A stretch of 64,000 nt of DNA from Aplectana chamaeleonis (GCA_029168955.1 JAPDOI010001757.1:1-64000), one strand, 5' to 3'. Positions 48,170-58,655 are shown, numbered from the stretch's first letter. The notes: generated by a model not told the origin, from the letters alone. Made by a program: numbers and translations.

Positions 48170-48780
48170 TGCACAGACACCCAAAAAATTAATCTGTAGA
48201 TGTGTATAGTTAATCGTTGGAGCTTGAGCACACGCTGATCCAGCTAAGTAAGGTATCTCGAAACGTCCAAGTACCCATTGAGAGTCGCAAAGTGTGGTCG
48301 CCTGGTCATTTAAGATGCCTAGACATTTCGAGGGTCAGAAAATTAGTGGATGAGTACTGCCGGTTCCAAGTGCTTCTGGATATGTGCTATTCGCACCAAG
48401 TGAGAGCAGTGGTCTACGCCTACCCGTGATAAGGATATAGCCTGGGCCTTGTCCTTCTCTATCCACGTAAAAGTTGGACTGAAGAACGACGACTGCTGTG
48501 ATATCTCCAGTTGGTCTGGCCATCCATTTCTGCTTATCGAGCTTTCCGAAATCTAGTTAGGTCTTCTAATCCACCAAATGTGGTGGTTTTTGAGCGAAGG
48601 GGGTCTACCAGAAATGTGGTGGCGCACCTACATCTGCTAGTTTATTTGTTCTATGGAATTGGAGATCTCATCTGAAACGATTCTGGCAACGTTATGACAC
48701 GAGTTATGGAGTTCCTTCATCCGAATACATGGTTAACTGGAAACATTTGTATCCATATTCAGAGGTCGTACTGTGCTCTT
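48170..48780. repeat. Mixed region: TTAA MITE gamma interleaved with CR1
   Basis: 48170-48360 follows family gamma (ttaaag, cacacgctgat, aagatgcctagacatt). From about 48430 short blocks alternate between gamma and CR1: ggccttgtcc and ctatccacgtaaa (CR1, 49190), actgaagaacgacgac (gamma, 17450), gtgatatctccag (CR1), catccat and cgagc (gamma), cttctaatccaccaaat (CR1), gagcgaaggggg (gamma), taccagaaa (CR1), gagatct (gamma), aacgattct (CR1), ending gtactgtgctctttaaaagcatgaacctg-like, where both are colinear. Confidence 0.6.
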
Positions 48781-49165
48781 TAAAAGCATGAACCTGTTCA
48801 ACCAAATCGTTGCAGGCTTTCCTGTAGAAGAACGCCAATGCTCGTCTCCAGTCCAAGCTTCTTGGAGCAAACGATTCAGCAATTAAGTAAGGTTTTGAAA
48901 GTGAGGTCGGTAATTGTCTGCACGAAAGTATCTTAAATGTGTGGTCAAAAGCTGGTGATTTTAACTTACCAGAAAAATTTTGTGGACTAAACCAGAACCC
49001 TTGTCTCAAACGCTAGTCACATTCTTTTCAGTGTTAGCAGACGATCATGGTGATACAGCGCTTCCTCGATATGCATCTCCAAAGCGTCAATGTTAGCCAC
49101 TCATTTACAAGCAGTCCTTTTCGAACAGCTCAACACTACTGGATGTCTTGATCAGCGAAGTTATG
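48440..49165 (+). repeat. Decayed tandem copy of CR1 segment 49185-49865
   Basis: Colinear with 49185-49865: shared blocks include cttctaatccaccaaat, agcatgaacctg, ctcgtctccagtcca, cacattcttttcagtgttag and ggatgtcttgatcagcgaag. The first copy is much more diverged and carries no open frame. Confidence 0.75.
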
Positions 49166-49184
49166 TTCACATATTTAGCGGGCC

Positions 49185-51373
49185 TTGTCCTCTCTATCCA
49201 CGTAAAGTTGGTAAGAAAAGTTTGTGTGATATCTCCAGCTGGTTCAAGTAACCATTTCTGCTTATCTTTCAAAATAGCTACTTCTTCTAATCCACCAAAT
49301 TACTGTTTTTGCAAGTCTTACCAGAAAGCCGACTACAATCTAATATGCGAATATTTGTTCTATGTTCAGTGGAGATTTCATCTTGAACGATTCTCAAGCG
49401 CGGATGAGGAGTTATGAGTTCTTTTTATCCGTTCTTCATGGTTGTATTGAAACATTTGTTCCTATAGATAAAGTCGTAGTTAAAAGCATGAACCTGTCAC
49501 CAAATCTATGCAGGCTTTCCGAGAAGAAGGAAAGGGCTCGGGCTCGTCTCCAGTCCAATCCTATTGGAGAAAACGAGCAACAATTCAGTATTTTGAAAGA
49601 GAGGTTCGAGAAATTACCACGAAAATACAGCAGATATGTGGAACAAAAGCTCTTACAAATCCCTCAGAAAAATTCTTTGTATAAACTTATCAACTTTCGG
49701 CTAAAACGGTTCACATTCTTTTCAGTGTTAGCAGACGAGCATGGTGATACAGCTTCATCAGACATCTCTAAAGCGTCAATGTTAGCCAGTCATTTCAAAC
49801 AGTCATTTTCTGAACAGCTCAACACTTCTGGATGTCTTGATCAGCGAAGTTATGCCTCACAAGATGACAGCTCCGTTTCGTTCTATAAAGAGTGAAATTT
49901 ACAAATTGCTATGTAAATTGCCCTGGTCGTATTCGGTTACTCCTGATCTCGTGCCACCGTTCTTCATTCGAAAGGTTGTTATTGCCATTACAGCCCTCTT
50001 AGAGCTGATTTTCAATTTCAGTTTCATGCACAGTCAAATACCCAGTGAGTGGAAGCACGCGTTCGTCACTCCTATTCCCAAAAAGCGCCTCATTCGCTAG
50101 TGAGCAATTATCGGCCTATAAACATCACCTCTGTTTTGGCTAGAACTTTGAAAAAATATTGAAATCAACTGTAGTAAGACACATTGACACATGAACTGGT
50201 GCCTGAAAACCAGCACGGTTTTGGGGCTGGACAGTCTACTGAAGCCTTGATGCTAACGACTCTGGATGATTGGACTAAAGCTCTAGATAATAAGATTGAC
50301 ATCGATGTTGTCTATTTTGGTATTGCCAAGGCTTTTAATAGAGTGCCTTTCAATGAACTCATTTTCAAGCTTCAGAGCAAAGGTTTACATCCTAGGATAG
50401 TGAGCTGGATTAAAAACTTTATGACTGGCAGAACCTTTCAGGTCAAAGTTAACGAGTCTTCTTCTGACATCTATACAGTGACAAGCAGAGTACCGCAAGG
50501 TGGAGTTTGATCTCGCATACTTTTCACAGTGTATACTTCAGAAATACCTGGTCTTCTTAGCAACACTATTTCTTGCAAAATGTTTGCTGACGATATCAAG
50601 ATATACAGCGAACTTACAAATTCCTGTGTTGTCGTCGCTCTTCAAACTGCGAATAATACTATTGTAAACTGGTCTATTGACTGGAAACTTCCTCTATCAG
50701 AAACTAAGACGAAAGTCCTGCATTTCGGCATTACGAACTGTAAACACACTTACTACATTGGTGATGCTATGCTGAGCAGTTTTGAGCGACTGCGCGATCT
50801 CGGGTTCACAATAGACTCTCCATTAAATTCCGGAGAGCATGGTGATATTGATCTGATGTGGCGAATAAGGCAGACGGGACTGTTCACAATATTTTCTAAT
50901 CGTTGACTAAAAATTCGGTCGAGCACTTACTTCTCGCATATCAGGCCTATGTTCGTCTCATCCTTGACTATGGAACTACGGTTTTCAATCCATCATCAGT
51001 GCGTAGCCAGAACAGACTTGAGGCTGTGCAAAACAGCTTCACAGGAAAGTTGTGGATACGTACTCATGGATATGACTAATCCGCCACCCCGTCAGCTTCT
51101 ACTCGCAACAATATTTTCAAACTTCCGTCACTCATGTTTCGCAGCAAAAAATACGACTTGGTGATGATTTATAAAATAATGGTAGGTAAAAGTAATTTTT
51201 CCGATTAGCCAACTTTACTCTGTTTCCGCATCTAATACCAGGGGTGCCGCAAGCGAAATTGGGTTCCCTAGGGCAAAAACCCGTTTGCGTTCGTCGTTTT
51301 TTACGCATAGAGCTGGTTCTGAATTCTTGAAATTCTCTAAAAAGGAACGCTTTGCCGAACTCTCTGGCCCTAT
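49185..51373 (+). pseudogene. CR1 ORF2 linker and reverse transcriptase
   Basis: Linker FFLSVLHGCIETFVPIDK and VEQKLLQIPQKNSLYKLIN is followed by WSYSVTPDLVPPFFIRK, NYRPINITSVLART, ENQHGFGAGQSTEAL, VVYFGIAKAFNRVPFNEL, SRVPQGGV, MFADDIKIYSEL and DLGFTIDSPLN. Beyond 51160, YDLVMIYKIM and NTRGAA-like residues are the usual C-terminal tail. Motif A has Gly in place of the first catalytic Asp and Asn in place of the later Asp, and a TGA stop follows PQGGV, so the enzyme is dead even though the FADD box survives. The coding tail is cut by a MITE at 51374 and seems to resume as KRTYHWVP after it. Confidence 0.88.
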
Positions 51374-51864
51374 TTAAAGGCAGTGTCCACAATGAAAACC
51401 ATGTCTGATTTCTTGGTGGAGATCGGCAGCTACGGGGCCTAGCGCAACCCTAAAGTTGAAAAAACTAAGAAAAATGAGATCGGAACGGTCCTCTACGGCC
51501 CCAAAGTTGGACAATCGTCAGCTCGTCACACGCAGATGCACTTTCCACGCCCACCGACGTGAACAAATGAATGCTCGAGATTGTGAGACGAGCGATGGTT
51601 TCCGATCAAAATAGCCCCGTTCTTCCCTTTAATCCCAACTTCTCTACTCAGGTAAGCTCGCATACATCGGCTGCAAAAGACGGAAGTTACAAGCCTCGGA
51701 CAACTCGTCCACCATGCTTCCCTAGCTCAATTTTTGAGGGACCATAACTCCGTTCCTAGAAGGTCTTCTCCGATTCCAAAAACATCGTTGGAATCAGCAT
51801 AGGACCGTCTTCAAAATAGTCGGAAAAGCAGAAAAACGATTCTTATTGTGAACACTGCCTTTAA
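51374..51864. mobile_element. TTAA MITE, chimeric family alpha copy
   Basis: TTAA-aggcagtgtccacaatgaa and tattgtgaacactgcct-TTAA. The right two thirds match family alpha, while the left 160 bp do not and the left tip is closer to family zeta (tccac.atgaaaacc). Confidence 0.8.
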
Positions 51865-52014
51865 AAGAACTTATCACTGGGTACCTTAAGAACTAACTCA
51901 TCGGATTACCACGCGCTACTCTAGTGCTATGTGCTGTTTTATGCCTCAACTGTTTTACTTTTACTGTTTAGTCTGTTACTCTGTTGCGATTTAATGCTTT
52001 ACCGTTTTGCTCGT
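51865..52014 (+). other. CR1 3' untranslated remnant
   Basis: Continues the CR1 after the MITE and before the foldback element; no frame. Confidence 0.4.
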
Positions 52015-52818
52015 GATACAATACCCGCGCTAAGTTTTGTTAAAACGGGGAGCATTTGGCAAACTTGGCAAGAAAGCGTCCGATGCGTGCGACTTCTGTG
52101 AATGAAGACTTTTTTGAATTCTAAAAACGCTATCATATTCATAGATTAAATTGCTACCTAATTACGTCACTTCTGTGCCGAAGTTGCCTAAGAGCACTTT
52201 GTTTTTGAAGGAAATAGTTTTTGTGACCGTTTTTCAAAAAACTTCGCACGCGGCGAATGCGGCGTGCGAAGTTTTGAGCAGTATTTGTACAAGTAATAGA
52301 GGAGCGATCTGTATGCTTTCTTCATAAATTAGGTGCAGGTGGAAGAATATCAAGGTTTGGTTAGGTTGAATTTTTGAAATCCTTCATTTATGAGCCCGGG
52401 GAATTCGCAACAGAACTCCGGCTTTTCAGGTAGTTTTCAAGCGTGTTTAATTGAGGGTTTCGAAAATTCAACCTGAAAAAAATCCTTAGATTCTCTCATC
52501 TGCACCTAATTTTTGAAGAAAACATACCGATTGCTCTACCATTACTTGTACAAATACTGCTCAAAGTTTCGCCGCACTTCGCCGCGCGCGACGTTTTTGG
52601 AAAACGATTACGAAAACTATTTCCTTCAAAATCAAAGCGCTTTTAGAGAACTTCGGCACACGAGTCACATAGTTAGGTAGCAATTTGATCTGTGAATATG
52701 ATAGCGTTTTCAGAATTCAAAAAAGTCTTCATTCAACAAAGTTACATGCTTCGGACGCCTTTTTGCCAAGTTTGCCAGATGCTCCTTGTTTTACAAAACT
52801 TAGCGCGGGTATTGTACC
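52015..52818. mobile_element. Foldback element with ~380-bp arms
   Basis: tacaatacccgcgctaagtt is found inverted at the other end and homology continues (gtttgccagatgctcc, cttctgtgccgaagtt, ttgtacaa.tac.gctc, aggtgcag) to a centre near 52417. Nearly all of the element is arm. No coding content. Confidence 0.85.
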
Positions 52819-52867
52819 TACGTTACTACTATACTTCAACGTTTTGTTTTTTTCCGCGTGATTTCTT

Positions 52868-52895
52868 GTCACGTATAAATAAATAAATAAACAAA

Positions 52896-52986
<91 letters not shown>

Positions 52987-52987
52987 A
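52868..52987. repeat. (AAAT)n microsatellite, CR1 tail
   Basis: About 28 tandem AAAT units with one AAAC interruption, directly after cgtataaat and directly before the next retrotransposon. Position and sequence fit an expanded CR1 3' tail. Confidence 0.9.
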
Positions 52988-53439
52988 GAGATGTTGTCCT
53001 CAACACTACCAATGGAGTTGCAGTTGGTGATGCGACGCTGCAACTATGGAAGGATTATATCAGTTCACTACCGAATCGTCCAGCGCCTTCAGTACCTGAG
53101 CTCAGCCCCCGCATGTTCAGAGAGCACATTACTATCAGGGGTGTGCGGAAAGTTTTTAAAAAAATTCAGAAAGCAGAAAACAGAAAATCGAGTTTGTCAG
53201 AAAACAGAAATCAGAAAACAGAAAGGCTAAAACGGCCAGAAAACAGAAATCAGAAAAGAGAAAATTCTCAGAAAAATACTCATTCCATTTTAGTTTTTTT
53301 CAAGAGAAAGAGTGTAATTCTGAACATCTTTCCTATACATGTAAGACAATATCTACGAGACTGGACAAATAATTTATAAGACATTGATAGTAGCGATGGC
53401 ACGTCAATGACAGGTAGATCATCTTTGAAGGCACTCACT

Positions 53440-54104
53440 CTGAGAGTTTTAGCCGAGAAATAGCCCACCAGGCTCTACAGCGAGCGGCTAAGATCATGTT
53501 GTTCACGGAATAGTCTAGAAGTAGCCGAGAAATAACCAAGACGTGACAGGCACACCAACACGCGACGCGGCCTTTTCCGGCTCGCCGAGCAGCCGCCTTG
53601 GCCTCCTGCAGCTCGGCGGGCCCAAGTACCGTAAACTTGGGTAGTTGAACCGACCGCGGTGTTGACATTCCAATCATGCCTCCGAAATGCCTCGTGTACA
53701 GCTCAACTCCGCAATGCCGAACAGTCCGCAAAGTGCACGCCGATTGCGGAAGAGTGCTGCGGCGCGGTTGCGATTATCCTCAGACAGGGATTTAGGGTCA
53801 CCCGAGCGGTTTTTACCTTTGGTACCCAGGTGATCCCACATCCCTGTCTGAGGATACTCGCAACCGCGCCGCAGCACGCTTTCGCAATCAGCGTGCATTT
53901 TGCGGACTGAACGGCAATGCGGAGGTGAACTGTACATCCCTTGGAGAGCATTATTTGACGTCCCTTTCGCGACGAACATTTTTTGGCGGTTATGTCTAGG
54001 CTACCACGCGGCAACCAGCTACTTCCCGACCATTTTCCGGCGATCACGCCGAAAGCAGGCATTCCTTGGCTACTTATTGGCTATTGATCGGGTGAATTTC
54101 TCAG
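53440..54104. mobile_element. MITE with repeated ggctatttctcgg words, copy 2
   Basis: ctgagagttttagccgag at the left and aatttctcag at the right; shares gcccaccaggctc, aacttgggta.ttgaaccgac and the cggcgagca-type words with 27250-27794. Confidence 0.7.
53707..53924. mobile_element. Foldback nested in that MITE, ~84-bp arms
   Basis: ctccgcaatgccgaacagtc and atcctcagacagggat on the left are matched by inverse sequence on the right around a loop of about 50 bp. The next bases outward (gtacagctc / gaactgtac) are also inverted. Confidence 0.85.
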
Positions 54105-54483
54105 AAAGCGCCAGTACGTCAGCACAGTAGAGGTTGCATCCCTTGTTGTCAGCAGCTGCTGCTGACAGGTAATAGCAGCATTAGCCATTGATATCCAGGG
54201 GTTCAACCCCAGCAAGTGTTGGATTCATATACCGCTGTCTGCAACAGCTGCTGTTGACAGCGACGGTTTGCACTCGAACTTTGCCCTGGGATGCTACCCC
54301 TATTGTGCCGAAGTACTGAGTAGGTGAGCAGTGTTTGAGATAGAATCAGTTGCTGAGTTCTCTTCATGAGAATGCAGGATTCATCAACACAAAAAGAGAG
54401 AAGTGAAAAGTTGCACTAGAAACGCACAAAATGAGCTTAGAACAGCTAATTGGTGGGGTGCGCAAGACCCCAGCAAGTGTAGG
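54105..54483. other. No gene; duplicated accccagcaagtgt word
   Basis: ggggttcaaccccagcaagtg at 54199-54216 is partly repeated as accccagcaagtgt at 54469, immediately before the CR1 fragment. The first copy contains a B-box-like ggggttcaacccc. Meaning unclear. Confidence 0.35.
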
Positions 54484-55605
54484 AATGCCTTTGACAAAGT
54501 AAATCATGGCAAACTTTTACAAAAACTCAGTTTACTCGGTATCAAGGGGCCACTTCTTGAGTGGATTCGCTCCTATCTTAGGGATAGATTCATATGTGTG
54601 AAAGTGGGCAACTCTCACTCTATGCGTTACCCTTGCCCTAGCGGAGTGCCGCAGGGCGGAGTTCTTTCACCGCTTTTAATTCTTGCTTACACTTTTGATT
54701 TACCAGCAAAACTCAGAACGCATATTAATGTAAAAGTGCAAATGTATGCGGATGACATAAAAATTTATGGCGTTTACAACCAAGAAAATCAGATAGAGGT
54801 CTATGAGGCGCTCTCGCAGTCAATCTCCAACATGATGCAGTGGTCGTCGTTTCGGCAATTGCCTGTTAATCTGTCAAAGACTAGTGTTTTTCACATTGGG
54901 AGAAGTCAGCTAATGGAATATAGCTTTGGCGATGTTGTTTCAGTAAACTTGGAAGAAGTCCGCGATCTGGGGGTGCTTTTCAATCCAAAACTTGACTTTG
55001 AGACACATATAAGCAGAATGGTCTCGAAAGCTTTTTCAACCTTGTTTACGATTTGTAGAAATATCAAAAGCAATGACGTATCGCTGTGGTTAAGACTCTA
55101 CAAAGCCTACGTTTTACCAATCCTAGAGTATGGATCTCAGGTTTGGAGCCCGTGCAGTAAAAAACTAAGAGAAAAAATTGAGAAAGTGCAGAAAACGTTT
55201 GTGAAGATATTGATGTTTAAATGTTCCACTGACTTCAGCTCTCTCCAGAATTTGCGAACGTACAGGCAGCGTCTTTGTCACTTTAAACTACGCAGTCTTT
55301 ACCACCGTCGTATTTTCAATGATCTGGTCTTCTGTTTCAAATTACTCAAGGGTGATCTGAAACTGAAGGCAAGTAAATACTGATGTTCCCGACCGTGTAG
55401 AGGGCGTGCGTCGAGATTTGGTATTCAGTGCATTAGTGTGAGAAGACGAAACCATGATCGACTTTTCAATTCACTTTTCTTCAGGGGAGCAAGATGGCTT
55501 GAATTGCTGTCACAAAAAGTCAGAGAATCTCCAAATGTTTTGATTTTCAAAAATAGGCTGAAGAAACTTGACTTGGTTGTTAATTTGAACATTGCAGAAG
55601 TATAG
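54484..55605 (+). pseudogene. CR1 reverse transcriptase, 5'-truncated
   Basis: Begins inside motif A (RNAFDKVNHGKLL) and stays open for 300 residues: SLLGIKGPLLEWIRSYLRDR, SGVPQGGVLSPLL, MYADDIKIYG with the catalytic YADD intact, LPVNLSKT, DLGVLFNPKLDFETHI and AYVLPILEYGSQVWSP. A stop at 55381 is followed after a frameshift by the C-terminal tail (GARWLELLSQKVRESPNVLI, NRLKKLDLVV) to 55605. The fingers and endonuclease are missing, so it is a dead-on-arrival insertion, but it is the least decayed of the three CR1 copies. Confidence 0.9.
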
Positions 55606-56169
55606 GAGCTCACGAAGTGCATTCGATGGTTTCGTGTTTGTTATGGGCTGTGTTTGGCGTGGCAGACAGTTTCGTTTTCTGGCAGCTCTGAAGAGAATTG
55701 ATGTCTTTCAAGTTATCGGCGTCACCGACATTATCTAATGCTATCCTATAACGTCTCATGGCGACCTACTCACTTACCAGTGGCTACAACACCTAGCACT
55801 GCACGAGCTCCTCTTCTCATATTGCCTTCTCGCTGTTTAATATTGTCCATCGCCACGTATTTAACTATGTCAATCACTGACCGAGTGTCCATCCCATATC
55901 TCATAAGGTTATCGCTACCTGGGTTCGGAGCCATATATTTATTCTTCCTTCGGGTTTCAAGTTTCCCTCTATCTCAAGTTGGTGCTATAGGCCTGCAGCT
56001 GGGAACTGAGTTGTCTCCGCCTGTCATCTACCCCTGACACTTGGAATTATCGTAAGATACATCACCCAGATACCTAACAGCGGTCGGAGGACAGTATGTA
56101 TCCTAGGATGCCGCGTGGGTAGGGTCGCTTCATTGCAGCTTGAATATGAAACGGATTACTATGAACTTG
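55606..56169 (+). other. Probable CR1 3' untranslated region
   Basis: No frame with a domain. It follows the CR1 stop and, after the RTE fragment is removed, would lead to the CR1-type AT tail at 56699. Inference. Confidence 0.35.
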
Positions 56170-56406
56170 GGGGTGTGTATACAAGTCTGTTGGTACCTGC
56201 TCGTTGGTGCCCCTGCTTCTACTGAACCCAGCAGACGTTTGAGTGCACACAGGGAACGTTCGAGCGATATAGCGTGCACAACTATATCGCGAAAGTATCC
56301 CGCACATTGCATAAAGGTGTCGCCGTCCGGCACACTAAGGCCTCTGGTCCATAACACCTTAGGATCCGTACCTAGGGAGTCATGGAGTCTTTGGCCACAA
56401 GCCACA
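56170..56406 (+). mobile_element. RTE-type 5' block, 3'-truncated
   Basis: Matches the 5' non-coding blocks at 32575 and 43420 (ttggtacctgctcgttggtg, ggaacgttcgagcgatatag, aaaggtgtcgccgtccggca) and ends at gccacaa, before the endonuclease frame starts. Confidence 0.85.
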
Positions 56407-56699
56407 ACACACTATGAACTTATTCCCCGTACCAAGAAACACTGAACGGTTCCAAGCCTCTATCACTACTTGGGTTTCTGCCTTACTGCCCCCACAACCT
56501 TTAATGGCTCCTGACTTTGTCTAGTGACGCCTTTTCGATTATTCTCTAATTTGAACCATGGCATTGTGGTCGGCAGTTAAATCGTTGTGCTGAGACTTGA
56601 TTTGTTTTTGTATACATTTTCATGGCTCTAACTCGCTACTTTGTGGATTATGAGCACGTCGGCTACGGCGTATTATAAATATAAATATAAATATAAACT
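56407..56699 (+). mobile_element. CR1-type 3' end with ATAAAT tail
   Basis: gagcacgtcggctacggcgt followed by a tattataaatataaatataaa tail resembles 13520-13585. Probably the end of the CR1 at 54484-55605. Confidence 0.5.
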
Positions 56700-56740
56700 A
56701 ACACGATTCGTAAAAGTGCTGGTTCTTTCGTTTAGCAACC

Positions 56741-56888
56741 TATTCATGCTTTTTGCGGAAGCGGCAACTGCCGCGCAATATCAGTAGAAAAATGAGAAAT
56801 CAAATGTTTGATACCGCTACCGAGCATCTGATTTCTCATTTTTCTATTGATAATCCGCAGCATTTGCCGCTCCGCAAAAGTATGAATA
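56741..56888. mobile_element. Small palindromic element
   Basis: tattcatgctttttgcgga and gaaaaatgagaaatca on the left are inverted on the right around a loop of about 18 bp; arms of about 65 bp. Confidence 0.85.
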
Positions 56889-57131
56889 CGGTGTAACAGC
56901 AAGTCGAAAGACGACAAAACAAACATACATAGAAATTTAGTTAATTGTGGGCAAGGTAACAACCAGCAATATTTTGTTCCTGAGCTGTCGAACAGACCTA
57001 GTTTTCGTTGATTTTTGCTGACTTTTTTTTCTGATTTTTGCAGGTTTTTCAGAAAACAGAAATCAGAAAACAGAAAGGTCAAAATGGCCAGAAAACAGAA
57101 ATCAGAAAACAGAAATTTCCGCACACCCCTG

Positions 57132-58145
57132 ATTACAATGTCAGTGAGGAACCGACGACTGAGGCTAAAGTTTTGAATTGTGTCCGGGAAATCAAGAATG
57201 GCAAGGAATGTGAAGAATACAACAAAAAGGCTGAAATGCTGAAAGTTCTCCCTCTATCTGGGATTTGTGAAATGACCAATACTATCCGTACCATAGGGAT
57301 GAGCGAGAGGATACCCGATTGGTGGAGACATGCGATCATCATACATCTTCACAAGAAGTTATCCTTCTCGGAGCCCAAAACTATAGAGAAATTTCTCTAC
57401 TGCGTGTCATGCACGAGATTTTGGAACGCATCATTCTTTAGCGACTTATCAAACGTCCTGAGGAAATGACCAGAGAGGGTCAAGCCGGTTTTTGACCTGG
57501 AAGATCGATCATCGACAAAGTGTTCGTTGTGAGAAGATTATTTGAATCATGGCAGTGGTATTTGGAGTCATTACAGCTTGCTTTCTTGAACTTTGATGCC
57601 GTATTCGACTGTAATCATTGTGATCTATTGCTCTGCTTTATAGAGCCGATGGAGTCCCGGAAAAGTATGATCGACTAATTGAGGACAGAAACAAAGGTAC
57701 AACAGCAGCAGTTCGTATGCCGGTCGGGTTTACGTCCGCCTTCGAGGTGAAAACAGGAGTAAGGCAAGGAGCTGTAGCAGGACCTTTTCTATTCAACTTC
57801 GCCGTTGACGACATCATGCGTAGAGTTACAGAACAGTTTCCTACGGACGTGGTATCAAAGCCATCAGGACGCTCCCTTGTCGACCTGGAGTAGGCCGATG
57901 ACATTTTGTAATTCGCCGAAAACAACGCAAAACTGCAAAGGATTGTAAACTTCGTTTTGAAGTATGCCGTAGCCAATGAACTTCTTCTTCGTCCCGACAA
58001 ATGCAAGTAGATGTTGGTCTCTCAGAGGCCTTCAACGGGAGTTTGTGTGGATGAACAACGTATCGAACTGGTGGATGATTTCTGTTATTTGGGCTGTTTG
58101 CTGAAGAACGATGGTAGTTATGCATCGGATATTCAACAACAATTG
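57132..58145 (+). pseudogene. RTE reverse transcriptase, inactivated
   Basis: Readable blocks: SEEPTTEAKVLNCVREIKNGKE-like, SERIPDWWRHAIIIHLHKKL, GQAGF then stop then PGRSIIDKVFVVRRL, LAFLNFDAVFD, VKTGVRQGAVAGPFLFNFAVDDIMRR, LVDLE-stop-ADD, LLLRPDKCK, VDDFCYLGCLLKNDGSYASDIQQQ. Motif A has Asn for the catalytic Asp (LNF instead of LDF), and the Tyr codon of the YADD box is an amber stop (tag gcc gat gac, 57892). At least four stops look like single-base changes, so this copy decayed by point mutation after insertion. Confidence 0.88.
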
Positions 58146-58146
58146 T

Positions 58147-58167
58147 GGTGAGCGCGAAGCGCTCACC
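58147..58167. other. Perfect 9-bp hairpin with GAA loop
   Basis: ggtgagcgc-gaa-gcgctcacc lies exactly where the RTE sequence ends. It contains the same GCGAAGC core as the satellite at 1-5495. Confidence 0.85.
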
Positions 58168-58261
58168 AGGATTTGGCTTTGATCTCTTCCCGCGCGGATG
58201 CCCTACAATGAGATCACCTATTCATACCGTCAACAGAGGTATGAGCTGTACACTATTCGAC

Positions 58262-58655
58262 GCGCTGCAAGAAATTACACATGTGTGCAACTTTTCATCC
58301 CAACTGGTCCCCGCTTTCTAAAGTTATGACCTCTCAAAGTACGCAAAAACGTTCTCCACCACCGCCTCCGCCTCCGCCTCCGCCTCCGCCTCCGCCTCCG
58401 CCTCCACCTCCGTCCGTCGAAAACCATTTTTTTGGAAGGCGTGGACCAAATCGCTCGAAAATTTGTGGCTAGAGGTAATCGGCCACGGGAATGACGAAAA
58501 TAATTGTCAGAACTCACCATAATGACTTCTGGGCCCCTAACGGGCGTTTGGAAACTCCCGGAAACCGGCCTCTCAAGAATAGTTTATGAAAATGGTGGGT
58601 TTTTCGTTATCAGTCATTGTTTTCTTAGACTCCATATAAACACCTTGCTCTCCAG
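58262..58655 (+). repeat. Dispersed repeat with (CCGCCT)n core, copy 2
   Basis: Same family as 24362-24625, opposite orientation. Here the hexanucleotide run (58358-58413) has about nine to ten units. Unique 3' block ggtttttcgttatcagtcat is shared. Confidence 0.7.

Larger units (their letters stand above)
46071..52987 (+). mobile_element. Long CR1-type element, rearranged
   Basis: ORF1 (46071-about 47800), endonuclease start (about 47850-48160), linker and reverse transcriptase (49185-51373) and an AAAT tail (52868-52987) lie in the expected order. The interior is disturbed by unassigned sequence (46440-47500), a mixed region (48170-48780), a duplicated segment (48440-49165), a TTAA MITE and a foldback element. 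Confidence 0.7.
53136..57131. mobile_element. Composite bounded by hAT-like ends, 3996 bp
   Basis: Starts CAGGGGTGTGCGGAA and ends TTCCGCACACCCCTG. Flanks attactat and attacaat match at 7 of 8 positions. Both ends carry the same-orientation array cagaaaacagaaatcag. Inside lie a MITE with a nested foldback, a CR1 fragment, an RTE fragment and another foldback, so a short hAT-type element has been inflated. Confidence 0.85.
52993..58145 (+). mobile_element. RTE-type copy 3, split by a hAT-ended composite
   Basis: 52993-53135 reads LNTTNGVAVGDATLQLW, LPNRPAPSVPEL and PACSE; 57132 onward reads YNVSEEPTTEAKVLNCVREI, the direct continuation in RTE proteins. The element is truncated on the left (starts in the linker) and ends at 58145 within the polymerase. 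Confidence 0.85.

Noticed and set aside
54199..54482. accccagcaagtg direct repeat as a CR1 target duplication
   Set aside because: Both copies lie upstream of the CR1 fragment rather than flanking it, so it cannot be its target duplication.
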